Assembly (NCBI RefSeq): GCF_012584515.1
Contig: NZ_CP051461.1
Location: 2,661,501 to 2,725,500, forward strand
Origin: Polaromonas vacuolata
GTDB lineage: Bacteria; Pseudomonadota; Gammaproteobacteria; Burkholderiales; Burkholderiaceae_C
Length of the DNA stretch: 64,000 bases
Direction of reading: 5' to 3'
Part shown: positions 43,847-53,088 of the stretch, one piece after another
Layout of the letters: the number at the start of each line of letters is the position of its first letter
Position numbering within the stretch: position 1 is the first letter of the stretch
The notes under the pieces: model-generated
What the model was told of the DNA's origin: nothing
Seen by the model: the letters and a program-made list of their open reading frames with translations, nothing else
The model's database searches: none
Program-made: the position numbers and the translations under genes

Positions 43847-45607
43847 ATGCAGAACAAAAGCAGTCAAGACGAGAACAAAAAGCCTAAGAAAAGGCCCGAA
43901 GAACTGCGCAGCCAGCAGTGGTTTGGTCGGCAAGACCGCGATGGCTTTGCCTACCGCAGCTGGGTTAAAGGCAAGGGCATTCCGCACGACCAGTTTGATG
44001 GCCGACCCGTGATTGGCATCTGCAATACGTTCTCTGAACTCACGCCCTGCAACAGCCATTTCCGCACGATTGCCGAACAGGTAAAAATTGGTGTGTATGA
44101 AGCCGGTGGCTTTCCACTGGAGTTTCCGGTGATGTCGCTAGGCGAAACCCTGCTGCGCCCCACCGCCATGCTTTATCGCAACTTGGCCAGCATGGATGTT
44201 GAAGAAAGTATTCGCGGCAATCCGCTGGATGGCGTGGTGCTGCTTATGGGTTGCGACAAGACCACGCCGGCGCTGGTGATGGGTGCGTCCAGCGTGGATT
44301 TACCCACGATTGGCGTCAGCGGTGGCCCTATGCTGAGCGGCAAATGGCGCGGCCAAGAACTAGGCTCGGGCACCGGTGTGTGGAGTATGAGTGAGCAAGT
44401 CAGAGCCGGCACCTTAAAGTTGGCCGATTTTTTTGAAGCCGAAAGCTGTATGCACCGCAGCCACGGCCACTGCATGACCATGGGCACGGCTTCAACCATG
44501 GCCAGCATGGTCGAAGCACTGGGCATAGGTCTGCCGGGTAATGCCGCCTACCCAGCGGTTGACGGCAGACGCAATGTGCTGGCGCGTCTGGCCGGTCGCC
44601 GCGCGGTTGAGATGGTGCATGAAGACCTGACGCTGTCAAAAATACTCACTCGCGCGGCCTTTGAAAACGCGATTAAAACCTTGGCCGCGATTGGTGGCTC
44701 GACCAATGCGGTGATTCATTTGATCGCGATTGCCGGCAGAATTGGCGTGAAACTCACGATTGATGACTTTGACCGACTCGCCAGTGAATTGCCTTGCTTG
44801 GTCAATCTGCAACCGTCTGGCAAATACTTGATGGAAGACTTTTGCTACGCCGGCGGCTTGCCAGTGGTGATGAAAGAAATTGCTAGCCACTTAGACTTGG
44901 ACGCGATTACCGCAAACGGTTTAACCATAGGCCAAAACATTGCGGACGCAGAAAACTTCAACACCGAAGTCATCATGCCGCTGGCCACTCCGTTTAAAGA
45001 CAAGGCCGGCATCGCCGTGTTGCGCGGCAACCTGTCACCCCGCGGCGCTGTGATCAAGCCCAGTGCAGCGACACCCAAACTCATGGTTCACACCGGCCGT
45101 GCCGTGGTGTTTGAAACGATTGAAGACTTTCACGCACGGATTGACGATGAGGACTTGGACATAGACGAGAACTGCGTCATGGTGCTTAAAAATTGCGGCC
45201 CCAAGGGTTACCCCGGCATGGCCGAAGTCGGCAACATGCCGCTACCACCCAAAGTGTTGCGCAAAGGCATTACCGACATGGTGCGTATCAGCGACGCCCG
45301 CATGAGCGGCACAGCCTACGGCACGGTTGTGCTGCACACCGCGCCGGAAGCGGCTGCCGGCGGGCCGCTAGCCTTGGTGCAAAACGGCGACATGATTGAG
45401 CTTGACGTGCCCAAACGACTGCTGCATTTGCATGTCAGCGACGAAGAATTAGCGCGCCGTATGACACTCTGGACAGCGCCAGAGCCCGCCATGGGCTCGG
45501 GTTATTCCAAGCTTTATATCGACCATGTATTGCAAGCTGATGAGGGCGTTGACATGGACTTTTTGGTCGGCAAACGCGGCTCTGCCGTGCCGCGCGACAA
45601 CCATTGA
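43847..45607 (+). CDS. IlvD/Edd-family sugar-acid dehydratase
   Basis: The 586-residue protein has the Fe-S/metal ligands of the family: Cys in ICNTFSELTPCN (about residue 60), MGCDKTTPALVMG (about 130) and the SHGHCMTMGTAS cluster Cys (about 205). It closely resembles the sugar-acid branch (L-arabinonate, D-galactonate or D-xylonate dehydratases) rather than the branched-chain IlvD. It should dehydrate an aldonate to a 2-keto-3-deoxy acid, the substrate of DgoK. The ATG at 43847 has AAGGATT before it; the open frame extends further upstream, but over the divergent gene. It overlaps dgoK by one base. Confidence 0.9.
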   Translation: MQNKSSQDENKKPKKRPEELRSQQWFGRQDRDGFAYRSWVKGKGIPHDQFDGRPVIGICNTFSELTPCNSHFRTIAEQVKIGVYEAGGFPLEFPVMSLGETLLRPTAMLYRNLASMDVEESIRGNPLDGVVLLMGCDKTTPALVMGASSVDLPTIGVSGGPMLSGKWRGQELGSGTGVWSMSEQVRAGTLKLADFFEAESCMHRSHGHCMTMGTASTMASMVEALGIGLPGNAAYPAVDGRRNVLARLAGRRAVEMVHEDLTLSKILTRAAFENAIKTLAAIGGSTNAVIHLIAIAGRIGVKLTIDDFDRLASELPCLVNLQPSGKYLMEDFCYAGGLPVVMKEIASHLDLDAITANGLTIGQNIADAENFNTEVIMPLATPFKDKAGIAVLRGNLSPRGAVIKPSAATPKLMVHTGRAVVFETIEDFHARIDDEDLDIDENCVMVLKNCGPKGYPGMAEVGNMPLPPKVLRKGITDMVRISDARMSGTAYGTVVLHTAPEAAAGGPLALVQNGDMIELDVPKRLLHLHVSDEELARRMTLWTAPEPAMGSGYSKLYIDHVLQADEGVDMDFLVGKRGSAVPRDNH

Positions 45608-46512
45608 TGCAGCCGCTGCTAGGCCTAGACTGGGGCACGACCTCGCTGCGCGGTGCGCGGCTAGGCGAGCGGGGGCAAGTTTTAGAAGAAAGAAGTTTTC
45701 CCCGCGGTATTCTCAGCGTCGCGCCTGGCCAATTTGCCGCTGTCTTTGAGAGCTTATTTGGCGACTGGATGACGGCCGATAGCTTGTGCTTAATCTCAGG
45801 CATGGCCGGCAGTCAGCAAGGCTGGCTGCAAGCGCCTTACTGCGCTTGTCCGGCCGGTTTTGCCGAACTAACCACAAAACTAGCTTGGATAGCACCGGGC
45901 CGGATTGCCATAGTGCCCGGCCTAAGCATTGAAGTGGACGGCGTGCCCGACGTGATGCGCGGCGAAGAAACCCAAGTCTTTGGCGCCTTAAAACTACTCG
46001 CTCTTGATAGCGCACGCCTAGTGCTGCCGGGCACGCACAGCAAATGGGTCAGCGTCCAAAACGGCCGCATCACGCAATTTTCAAGTTCTATGACGGGCGA
46101 GGTTTACGCATTGCTACGCCAGCATTCGATTCTCGCGCGCAGCATGGTAGAGCCCGAGTCAGATCGAAACAATGGGCCCGCTTTTGAGCGCGGCGTGCAT
46201 CAAGCACTGACTGGCAAAGGACTGCTACACACCGCCTTTAGCGCACGCACGCTGGCCTTGTTCGAGCGCATAGATCAAGCTGCCCTGCCGTCTTATTTAT
46301 CTGGCTTGGTGATAGGTGAAGAAATCAAAATGCAGGGTTTGTCGGCCGGTGACGCGCTGGTGTTAATCGGCGCGCCTCTGCTTTGCGCGCTGTACAAAAC
46401 CGCACTGCAATTAGTTGGCGTTAGCGTGACGCAGGTTGGCAATCAAGCGACATGGGCTGGCCTGCACGCTCTGGCCCAAACGCTACAAACGCAGGCCGCA
46501 AAAAACAAATAA
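45607..46512 (+). CDS. dgoK: 2-dehydro-3-deoxygalactonokinase
   Basis: DgoK phosphorylates 2-keto-3-deoxygalactonate to the 6-phosphate. The 301-residue protein has the phosphate-binding start LGLDWGTTSLRGARLG and the family's LPGTHSKWVSV (residues about 140-150) and SSMTGEVYALLRQHS. The ATG overlaps the TGA of the dehydratase as TGATG, so translation is coupled. Length fits the family (290-310). Confidence 0.93.
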   Translation: MQPLLGLDWGTTSLRGARLGERGQVLEERSFPRGILSVAPGQFAAVFESLFGDWMTADSLCLISGMAGSQQGWLQAPYCACPAGFAELTTKLAWIAPGRIAIVPGLSIEVDGVPDVMRGEETQVFGALKLLALDSARLVLPGTHSKWVSVQNGRITQFSSSMTGEVYALLRQHSILARSMVEPESDRNNGPAFERGVHQALTGKGLLHTAFSARTLALFERIDQAALPSYLSGLVIGEEIKMQGLSAGDALVLIGAPLLCALYKTALQLVGVSVTQVGNQATWAGLHALAQTLQTQAAKNK

Positions 46513-46520
46513 ACCTTCGT

Positions 46521-47159
46521 ATGACCAACTCGCAAAAATTCGCCCTCGCCCTGCAAACCCTGCCGCTTATTGCCATATTGCGCAGCATCACCCCAAGCGA
46601 TGCAGTTGCCGTTTGTCAAACACTGGTGCGTAAAAACTGGCCTTTAATTGAAGTGCCTCTGAACTCACCGCAAGCACTCAGCAGCATAGCCGCCATGGTC
46701 AGCGCCTGCCCAAGCGCTGTGATTGGGGCCGGCACTGTGCTCACGCCAGCTGATGTGCGCAATGTGCATGCAGCCGGTGGCCAACTAATCGTTGCGCCCA
46801 ACTTCAACCCAGAAGTGGTCAAACAAGCCGTGGACTTAGGTCTGATTTGCCTGCCCGGCGTGATGACCCCCAGCGAAGCCTTTGCAGCATTGGCCGCAGG
46901 TGCTACAGGTCTGAAAATATTCCCGGCTGAGATGGTTTCGCCAACCGTAGTCAAAGCCTTGCGCGCCGTGTTACCCGCCGAGACCTTGGTGCTGCCAGTA
47001 GGCGGTATCACAGCTGCCAATATGCAAGACTGGCTAAGTGCTGGCGCCAACGGATTTGGCATAGGTTCTGCGCTGTATAAACCCGGCAGTAGTGCTGAGA
47101 ATGTGGGCGACAGTGCGGCGCATTTCATCCAAGCTTTCGCTGCTAGGATAAAAGCATGA
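46521..47159 (+). CDS. dgoA: 2-dehydro-3-deoxy-6-phosphogalactonate aldolase
   Basis: DgoA cleaves KDPGal to pyruvate and glyceraldehyde 3-phosphate. The 212-residue class I aldolase has LPLIAILRSITPSDAVAVCQ at the start, Glu in IEVPLNSPQALSSI, and the Schiff-base Lys in TGLKIFPAEMVSP. The start ATG at 46521 is chosen to fit the family; an in-frame upstream start at 46452 lies inside dgoK. It overlaps the next SDR gene by four bases (ATGA). Confidence 0.93.
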   Translation: MTNSQKFALALQTLPLIAILRSITPSDAVAVCQTLVRKNWPLIEVPLNSPQALSSIAAMVSACPSAVIGAGTVLTPADVRNVHAAGGQLIVAPNFNPEVVKQAVDLGLICLPGVMTPSEAFAALAAGATGLKIFPAEMVSPTVVKALRAVLPAETLVLPVGGITAANMQDWLSAGANGFGIGSALYKPGSSAENVGDSAAHFIQAFAARIKA

Positions 47160-47944
47160 GTAAAACCACACCTGCAAAAATTTCGTTTGGTCTGGCTGGC
47201 AAGGTCTGTTTAGTCACGGGCGGCGCGCAAGGCATTGGCGAAGCCTGCTTGCGCCGCTTTGCCCAAGAAGATGCAAAACTAGTCATTGCAGATATCGATG
47301 ACACGCGCGGCACAGCGCTGGCCCAAGAGCTGGGCGGACTGTTTGTGCACTGTGATGTGGGCGACAAAACCCAAGTCGATGCCTTAGTCGCCAGCGCCAT
47401 CGCAGAGTTTGGCCGGATTGATATTTTGGTCAACAACGCCGGTATTTTTAAGGCCGCAGATTTTCTCGATATCAGCGAAGCCGACTTTGACGCCGTGCTG
47501 CGCATCAACCTCAAAGGCGCATTTTTAGTCGGTCAAGCAGTCGCACGCGCCATGGTGCAAGCCGGCACTCAGGGCAGTATTGTGAACATGAGTTCAGTCA
47601 ACGGCGTACTCGCCATTCCCACAATCGCCAGCTACAACGTGAGCAAAGGCGGCATCAACCAATTAACGCGTGTGATGGCCTTGTCGCTAGTCAGCAAAGG
47701 CATTCGCGTCAACGCAGTCGCACCCGGCACGATAGCCACTGAACTGGCCGCCAAGGCGGTGCTCACCAGTGACGAGGCCAAAGCCAAAATCATGAGCCGC
47801 ACGCCCATGGGCCGTCTCGGTAGTCCGTCTGAAATCGCCGACACCGTGGCCTATTTAGCCAGCGATGCGGCAAGCTACATCACCGGTGAAATTGTGGTGG
47901 TTGACGGCGGGCGCATGACGCTTAACTACACCATGGCGACATAA
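47156..47944 (+). CDS. SDR oxidoreductase, probable sugar dehydrogenase
   Basis: The 262-residue short-chain dehydrogenase has TGGAQGIGEACLRRFA (residues 21-36), NNAGIF, and the catalytic YNVSKGG. It is coupled to dgoA by an ATGA overlap. In this context it could be a galactose 1-dehydrogenase or a related sugar dehydrogenase that feeds the pathway, but the sequence does not tell the substrate. Confidence 0.9.
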   Translation: MSKTTPAKISFGLAGKVCLVTGGAQGIGEACLRRFAQEDAKLVIADIDDTRGTALAQELGGLFVHCDVGDKTQVDALVASAIAEFGRIDILVNNAGIFKAADFLDISEADFDAVLRINLKGAFLVGQAVARAMVQAGTQGSIVNMSSVNGVLAIPTIASYNVSKGGINQLTRVMALSLVSKGIRVNAVAPGTIATELAAKAVLTSDEAKAKIMSRTPMGRLGSPSEIADTVAYLASDAASYITGEIVVVDGGRMTLNYTMAT

Positions 47945-47979
47945 GCCAATCACAAAGAAAAATTGAAAATTAAAGCCTT

Positions 47980-48636
47980 ATGCTCGCGCCTGAAGTAGCC
48001 GGACTTTTTATCGACGACGCTGCAAGCACACGCTGCACTTGGTGCGCAGCCTCGCCTTTTTACCGTCACTACCACGACACGGAATGGGGTTTCCCGGTTG
48101 CCGACGAGCGCCGCTTGTTTGAAAAAATCTGTCTCGAAGGTTTTCAAGCCGGTCTTAGCTGGCTCACCATTTTGAATAAGCGCGAGAATTTTCGCGCAGC
48201 CTTTGCCAACTTTGAGGCGGAAAAATTAGCCCAATTTGATCAAGCCGACACGCGCCGCCTTATGCTTGACGCGGGCATAGTGCGGCATGCGGGAAAAATC
48301 GCATCCAGCATTAATAACGCCAAACGCGTGTTAGAGCTGCGGCGCGAATTCGGCGCATTAGCCGCCTACGTCTGGCAACAAGAACCCGATGCAGCCCAAA
48401 GACCGGCGCAACTGAGTTTTGAAGCCTTCAAAACAATGACCAGTACTGCCGCTTCAATCGCGCTCTCCAAAGACCTCAAAAAGCGCGGCTGGACTTTTGT
48501 CGGGCCGACCACGCTCTACGCTTTTATGCAGGCCATGGGCCTCGTCAACGATCACCTAGAAGGCTGTAACAGCCGCGAAAAAGCATTGGCCGCGCGCCGC
48601 GCTTTCACACCCCCACTTCTTTATTCAAAGACCTAA
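47980..48636 (+). CDS. tag: DNA-3-methyladenine glycosylase I
   Basis: Tag removes 3-methyladenine from DNA. The 218-residue protein has the family signature CTWCAASPFYRHYHDTEWGF (about residues 19-38), with zinc-binding Cys/His, and QAGLSWLTILNKRENFRAAF. The frame starts with ATG at 47980 and may begin slightly later. It is followed four bases on by a thioesterase gene. Confidence 0.95.
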   Translation: MLAPEVAGLFIDDAASTRCTWCAASPFYRHYHDTEWGFPVADERRLFEKICLEGFQAGLSWLTILNKRENFRAAFANFEAEKLAQFDQADTRRLMLDAGIVRHAGKIASSINNAKRVLELRREFGALAAYVWQQEPDAAQRPAQLSFEAFKTMTSTAASIALSKDLKKRGWTFVGPTTLYAFMQAMGLVNDHLEGCNSREKALAARRAFTPPLLYSKT

Positions 48637-48640
48637 ACCC

Positions 48641-49195
48641 ATGAAAAATATCACCCCAGAAGAAATCCAAATTCAGTGGCAAGCAGAGTACGACGTTGTG
48701 CGCGAACGAATGCTGGCCAATGGCGGTCATGCCGGCATTGCGCAGCCAGAACAAACCGAAGGACTCAGCGGTTTAGAAATAATGCAAGCCATGATGGACG
48801 GCCAAATTCCTTATTCGCACATTGCTGACACCATGGATTTCTCGTTGATAGAAATCACAGTCGGCAAAGCCGTGTTTCAGGGCCGACCACAGCTTAAACA
48901 CTACAACCCACTCGGCACAGTGCATGGCGGCTGGTATGCCACGCTGCTCGATTCAGCACTTGGATGCTGCATACACTCCACCTTGCCGGCTGGTCGCGCC
49001 TACACCACTGCGGAACTGAGCGTTAACATCGTTCGCGCCGCATCTCATAAAAGTGGCCCACTGCGCGCTACTGGCACGATTATTCACAGCGGCCGGCAAT
49101 TGGCTACCGCGCAGGCCAGTATCAATGGTGCCGATGGCAAACTCTATGCGCATGCAACCACGACTTGTTTGGTGTTTGAGGCGCGCAAGATTTAA
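48641..49195 (+). CDS. PaaI-family hotdog thioesterase
   Basis: The 184-residue protein has the hotdog fold with NPLGTVHGGWYATLLDSALG (about residues 87-106), containing the catalytic region. It should hydrolyse an acyl-CoA; the substrate is open. It lies directly after tag and may be co-transcribed. Confidence 0.9.
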   Translation: MKNITPEEIQIQWQAEYDVVRERMLANGGHAGIAQPEQTEGLSGLEIMQAMMDGQIPYSHIADTMDFSLIEITVGKAVFQGRPQLKHYNPLGTVHGGWYATLLDSALGCCIHSTLPAGRAYTTAELSVNIVRAASHKSGPLRATGTIIHSGRQLATAQASINGADGKLYAHATTTCLVFEARKI

Positions 49196-49340
49196 GTTGC
49201 GCTTGATGAAAACCAGAGAAAAATTAGCCTGCACTTTTCTCTTTAATCATAAGTATGCATACGAATATGAATGCAACTCGGTCACAAAACTAGAGCTAAG
49301 GTATTGCGCAAGGCCATACTAATTTGCGCATAATCAATAA

Positions 49341-49757
49341 ATGCGTTTACTTCACACCATGCTTCGCGTTGGCAATCTCCAGCGCTCTATTGATTTTTAT
49401 ACCAAAGTGTTAGGCATGAAACTGCTTCGCACGTCTGAGAATCCCGACTACAAATACACGCTGGCTTTTGTCGGCTACGAAGGCAATCCGGCTCAAGCCG
49501 AGATTGAACTGACCTTTAACTGGGACACCGACAAGTACGAGCTAGGCACTGCCTACGGCCACATCGCGCTGGGCGTGCCAGATGCCTATGCCTCTTGCGA
49601 AGCGATTAAGCTCGCTGGCGGCCAAGTCACGCGTGAAGCCGGGCCTGTCAAAGGCGGCACATCAGTGATTGCTTTTGTGACTGACCCAGACGGCTACAAG
49701 ATTGAACTCATACAGCGCAAAGAAGACGGCGCTGGTACCGGTTTAAGCCAAGCTTAA
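49341..49757 (+). CDS. gloA: Lactoylglutathione lyase (glyoxalase I)
   Basis: Glyoxalase I isomerises the methylglyoxal-glutathione hemithioacetal. The 138-residue protein has the metal ligands His5 ([10 protein letters not shown]), Glu in IELTFNWD, His in YGHIALGV and Glu in YKIELIQR. A strong terminator follows. Confidence 0.96.
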   Translation: MRLLHTMLRVGNLQRSIDFYTKVLGMKLLRTSENPDYKYTLAFVGYEGNPAQAEIELTFNWDTDKYELGTAYGHIALGVPDAYASCEAIKLAGGQVTREAGPVKGGTSVIAFVTDPDGYKIELIQRKEDGAGTGLSQA

Positions 49758-49778
49758 AAAACTTTAAAAACAAAAAAA

Positions 49779-49816
49779 AGGCTAAATTTTCTTCAGTGAA
49801 AATTTAGCCTTTAGTT
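49779..49816 (+). terminator. Rho-independent terminator after gloA
   Basis: AGGCTAAATTTTC (49779-49791) and GAAAATTTAGCCT (49798-49810) form a perfect 13-bp stem with a 6-base loop, flanked by an A run and followed by a T-rich stretch. It likely works in both directions. Confidence 0.9.
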
Positions 49817-49894
49817 TTTCAATCAGTGCCGCGCCTGCGGTTTGACTGATGGTTAAAGTGCCCGCAGAAAAAATTTCTGCAAGCAGTAACAATC

Positions 49895-50533
49895 TCAAAT
49901 CAATTTAACGCCAGTCTTAGACTGCAGCAACTCCAGCGTCACTCCGGTCGCAAGCTCCACTACTTTTAAGCCTTCAGGTGTGACATCCATCACAGCCAAG
50001 TCGGTGATGATGCGGTTAACCACGGCCAAACCGGTGAGCGGCAATGTGCACTCGGGCAGAATCTTCATGTCCTCGGTGCCGTCTTTCTTTTTAGCCACAT
50101 GCTCCATGAGAATGATCACGCGCTTAACGCCGGCAACCAAATCCATAGCACCGCCCATGCCTTTGACCATCTTGCCCGGAATCATCCAGTTGGCCAGATC
50201 GCCCTTTTCACTCACCTGCATGGCGCCCAAGATGGACAGATTAATTTTGCCGCCACGAATCATCGCAAAGCTATCGTGACTGCCAAAAATTGCTGAACCC
50301 TTAATCGTCGTCACGGTCTGTTTGCCAGCGTTAATCAAGTCAGCATCAACTTTGTCTGCAGTCGGAAAAGGGCCAATGCCCAACATGCCGTTTTCTGATT
50401 GCAGCCAGACTTCGATGTCAGGGCTTACATGGTTGGCCACTAGCGTGGGAATACCTATTCCGAGGTTGACGTAAAAGCCGTCTTGCAATTCCTGCGCAGC
50501 ACGCGCAGCCATTTGGTCTTGTGTCCAGGCCAT
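49895..50533 (-). CDS. scoB: 3-oxoacid CoA-transferase subunit B
   Basis: The 212-residue subunit has [12 protein letters not shown] (residues 24-35) and the catalytic Glu in [15 protein letters not shown] (about residue 50). With subunit A it transfers CoA between succinyl-CoA and a 3-ketoacid such as acetoacetate. It follows subunit A by three bases. Confidence 0.95.
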   Translation of the reverse strand: MAWTQDQMAARAAQELQDGFYVNLGIGIPTLVANHVSPDIEVWLQSENGMLGIGPFPTADKVDADLINAGKQTVTTIKGSAIFGSHDSFAMIRGGKINLSILGAMQVSEKGDLANWMIPGKMVKGMGGAMDLVAGVKRVIILMEHVAKKKDGTEDMKILPECTLPLTGLAVVNRIITDLAVMDVTPEGLKVVELATGVTLELLQSKTGVKLI

Positions 50534-50536
50534 GAT

Positions 50537-51244
50537 TTAAGCTCCTGCCGTTTCGGTGATAGTTCGTTTTTCGATGCGCTTTTCGGGTGTCGGATTGCAC
50601 ACAATGCGGTGCACATAAACGCCGGGTAGGTGAACTTGATCTGGCTCCATAGCGCCGAGTTCAACCATTTCTTCGACTTCAACAATACAGAGTTTTCCGG
50701 CCATCGCGACGGCGGGATTGAAGTTGCGTGCAGTCAAGCGAAACTGCAGGTTTCCGGATGGATCGGCGCGCCACGCTTTAACTAACGAGACCTCTGGCAA
50801 AAGCGAGCGCTCCATGACATAAGTCTCACCGTCAAATTCGCGTAATTCCTTGCCTTCTGCCACCAATGTACCGACACCGGTCTTGGTGAAAAAAGCTGGA
50901 ATACCAGAGCCGCCAGCGCGCAGCTTTTCAGCCAAAGTGCCTTGTGGTGTGAATTCGAGTTCTAATTCACCAGCCAAAAACTGGCGCTCGAATTCCTTGT
51001 TCTCACCCACGTAACTGGCAATCATTTTTTTGATTTGACGGGATTCAAGTAGTTTGCCCAGACCAAAGCCATCAACACCAGCATTGTTAGAAATCACGGT
51101 GAGGTTTTGCACCTCGCTATCGCGCAAGGCATCAATTAACGCCTCGGGAATGCCGCACAAACCGAAGCCGCCTACGGCAATCAGTTGTCCGTCGCTGACC
51201 ACGCCTTTAAGGGCTGCGGCGGCAGAGGGAAAAAGTTTCTTCAC
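50537..51244 (-). CDS. scoA: 3-oxoacid CoA-transferase subunit A
   Basis: The 235-residue subunit has the family start DGQLIAVGGFGLCGIPEALI (residues 18-37) and ISNNAGVDGFGLG (about 51-63). It forms the enzyme with the subunit B gene downstream. A LuxR-type regulator is encoded divergently 140 bases away. Confidence 0.95.
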   Translation of the reverse strand: MKKLFPSAAAALKGVVSDGQLIAVGGFGLCGIPEALIDALRDSEVQNLTVISNNAGVDGFGLGKLLESRQIKKMIASYVGENKEFERQFLAGELELEFTPQGTLAEKLRAGGSGIPAFFTKTGVGTLVAEGKELREFDGETYVMERSLLPEVSLVKAWRADPSGNLQFRLTARNFNPAVAMAGKLCIVEVEEMVELGAMEPDQVHLPGVYVHRIVCNPTPEKRIEKRTITETAGA

Positions 51245-51384
51245 AATAATCTCCTTGTTTTGGATAAGCTGAGTTGCTGCGATACGATACTACGCATTGT
51301 TATAGGTAGTAATCCGTAACGGGTTTGCCCGATAGGCAAACCTTCAGTAAAAGCGCATAGAACATAGAACAGCCGAGTAAAAAA

Positions 51385-51945
51385 GTGGCCTCAGAAATAA
51401 ACTATCAAACCGCTTTCGACTTAGCGCCAGTGGGCCTGGTATTGTCGAGAAACCGAAACATAGTCGACTGCAATCAACATCTGTGCGAAATGTTTGGCGC
51501 AACCCGGGAAGAACTTTGTGGCCAGTCTTTTTTAGTGCTCTACCCCAGTGTCGATGAATACGAACGCATTGGCGTGCGTATGTTGCCAATTCTCAATACC
51601 TGCGGCCTTTACTCTGACGACCGCATAATGAAGCGGGTAGGCGGAAATCTCAAAGACGATATCTTTTGGTGCCATGTCACTGGCAGAGCACTGAACCGCA
51701 AACTGCCGCATGAATCCGGCATTTGGACTTTTGAAGACCTCAGCGCACGCCGGCCCGTGACCGCCGACCTAACCCCCAGAGAGCGCGAAGTGGCGGCGCA
51801 TTTAATGGGCGGGCTAACCTCTAAAGAAATTGGCCGAGCGCTAATAATCAGCCACCGCACTGTAGAGATTTACCGCGCCAGACTGATGCGTAAATACAGA
51901 GCGTCAACCACCGCTGATTTAGTCAGCAAACTCATGGCCGGTTGA
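51385..51945 (+). CDS. PAS-domain LuxR-type transcriptional regulator
   Basis: The 186-residue protein has a PAS domain in the first 110 residues (AFDLAPVGLVLSRNRNIVDC) and a C-terminal LuxR helix-turn-helix (LTPREREVAAHLMGGLTSKE and SHRTVEIYRARLMRKYRA). No receiver domain is present, so the PAS domain probably senses a small ligand or a redox state. The start is a GTG. It is divergent from scoA and may control the CoA-transferase. Confidence 0.9.
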   Translation: MASEINYQTAFDLAPVGLVLSRNRNIVDCNQHLCEMFGATREELCGQSFLVLYPSVDEYERIGVRMLPILNTCGLYSDDRIMKRVGGNLKDDIFWCHVTGRALNRKLPHESGIWTFEDLSARRPVTADLTPREREVAAHLMGGLTSKEIGRALIISHRTVEIYRARLMRKYRASTTADLVSKLMAG

Positions 51946-52046
51946 ATCTTGGTGAAAACCTGCAACTGTGAAGTACTCACGCGTTGCTCAAATCAATTTC
52001 CAGCTACGCTCAAGCACTCAACCTAACACCAACACTAGGACAGACC

Positions 52047-52661
52047 ATGCAGCCCAGCACGCCCGCACGCTACCCCCATCCAGAGCTAAGAGACTTGCCC
52101 GACGACATCCGGCAAAAATTGTTAGCAGTGCAAGAAAAAGCCGGGTTTGTGCCAAACGTTTTTTTAAGTCTGGCGCGCCGGCCAGCTGAGTGGCGGGCTT
52201 TTTTTGCCTACCACGACGCCATCATGCTCAAAGACGAGGGCTCTAACCCAACCGGCTCACTAACCAAAGGCGAGCGCGAAATGATAGTCACCGTCACCAG
52301 CGCCGCCAACCAGTGTCTTTACTGCGTCGTCGCCCACGGCGCGTTACTCCGCATCTACGAAAAAAAGCCACTGCTAGCCGATCAAGTTGCAGTCAATTAC
52401 CGCAAGGCCGATATCTCGGCGCGAGAGCGCGCCATGCTGGACTTTGCGATGAAGATTTGTCTGCGCTCAGCAGAAATTGAAGACGCAGATTTCGCCGCGC
52501 TAGCAACCCACGGTTTAGACGACGAAGACGCTTGGGACATCGCCGCCATTACTGCGTTTTTTGGCTTATCTAACCGCATGGCGAGTTTTAGCGGCATGCA
52601 GCCCAATCCGGAGTTTTATTTAATGGGGCGAGTGGCCAGGCCGGCGCGGGTAGCGTCTTGA
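52047..52661 (+). CDS. AhpD-like carboxymuconolactone-decarboxylase-fold peroxidase-related protein
   Basis: The 204-residue protein has the AhpD motif NQCLYCVVAHGALLR (Cys-x-x-Cys-x3-His, about residue 95), which in this family acts as a redox-active pair. The ATG at 52047 follows AGGA, and the open frame extends to an earlier ATG at 51984 without family similarity. It follows the LuxR-type gene on the same strand. Confidence 0.88.
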   Translation: MQPSTPARYPHPELRDLPDDIRQKLLAVQEKAGFVPNVFLSLARRPAEWRAFFAYHDAIMLKDEGSNPTGSLTKGEREMIVTVTSAANQCLYCVVAHGALLRIYEKKPLLADQVAVNYRKADISARERAMLDFAMKICLRSAEIEDADFAALATHGLDDEDAWDIAAITAFFGLSNRMASFSGMQPNPEFYLMGRVARPARVAS

Positions 52662-53088
52662 GAACATATTCAAATAGGTCTAAGCCAAGCAGTAATCAAT
52701 CGATGAATGCACTGCCGGTTTGCGTGATCTAGTGATCCAGCAGATTGGTAGCAAGTTCAATCACAGAGCGCTCCAACTACGACGGGTAATCGCACGATTC
52801 ACAGCATCAGTCGATACGATTTTTTTGGCTTTATCCAACATGGCTTTGAGATCTGTCACTAAGCAAGTGGCTGCGACTAAAAGAAACTAATCGGACTGAG
52901 TTTCGACAAATTGCAATTACACCCGCTCTGGTGTCTGAGGTTAAAAACTTGGCTGCTGCCACTAAAAAAAAACAGATCACATTGGCTGAAAGGGTTATTG
53001 ATAAGGGAACTTGCACTGGCACTGGCACTGGCTCTGACTCTGGCTCTGAGTTGAAAAAGTTAAGCCCACAACTCACATAAGAAACCCA
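52662..53088. other. Degraded intergenic region with a GGCACT/GGCTCT simple repeat
   Basis: A plus-strand frame without a start (52850-53080) reads RLKETNRTEFRQIAITPALV and then a GTGTGSDSGS tract; it may be a remnant but is not recognised. The six-base repeats lie at about 53010-53050. Nothing else is supported here. Confidence 0.45.
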
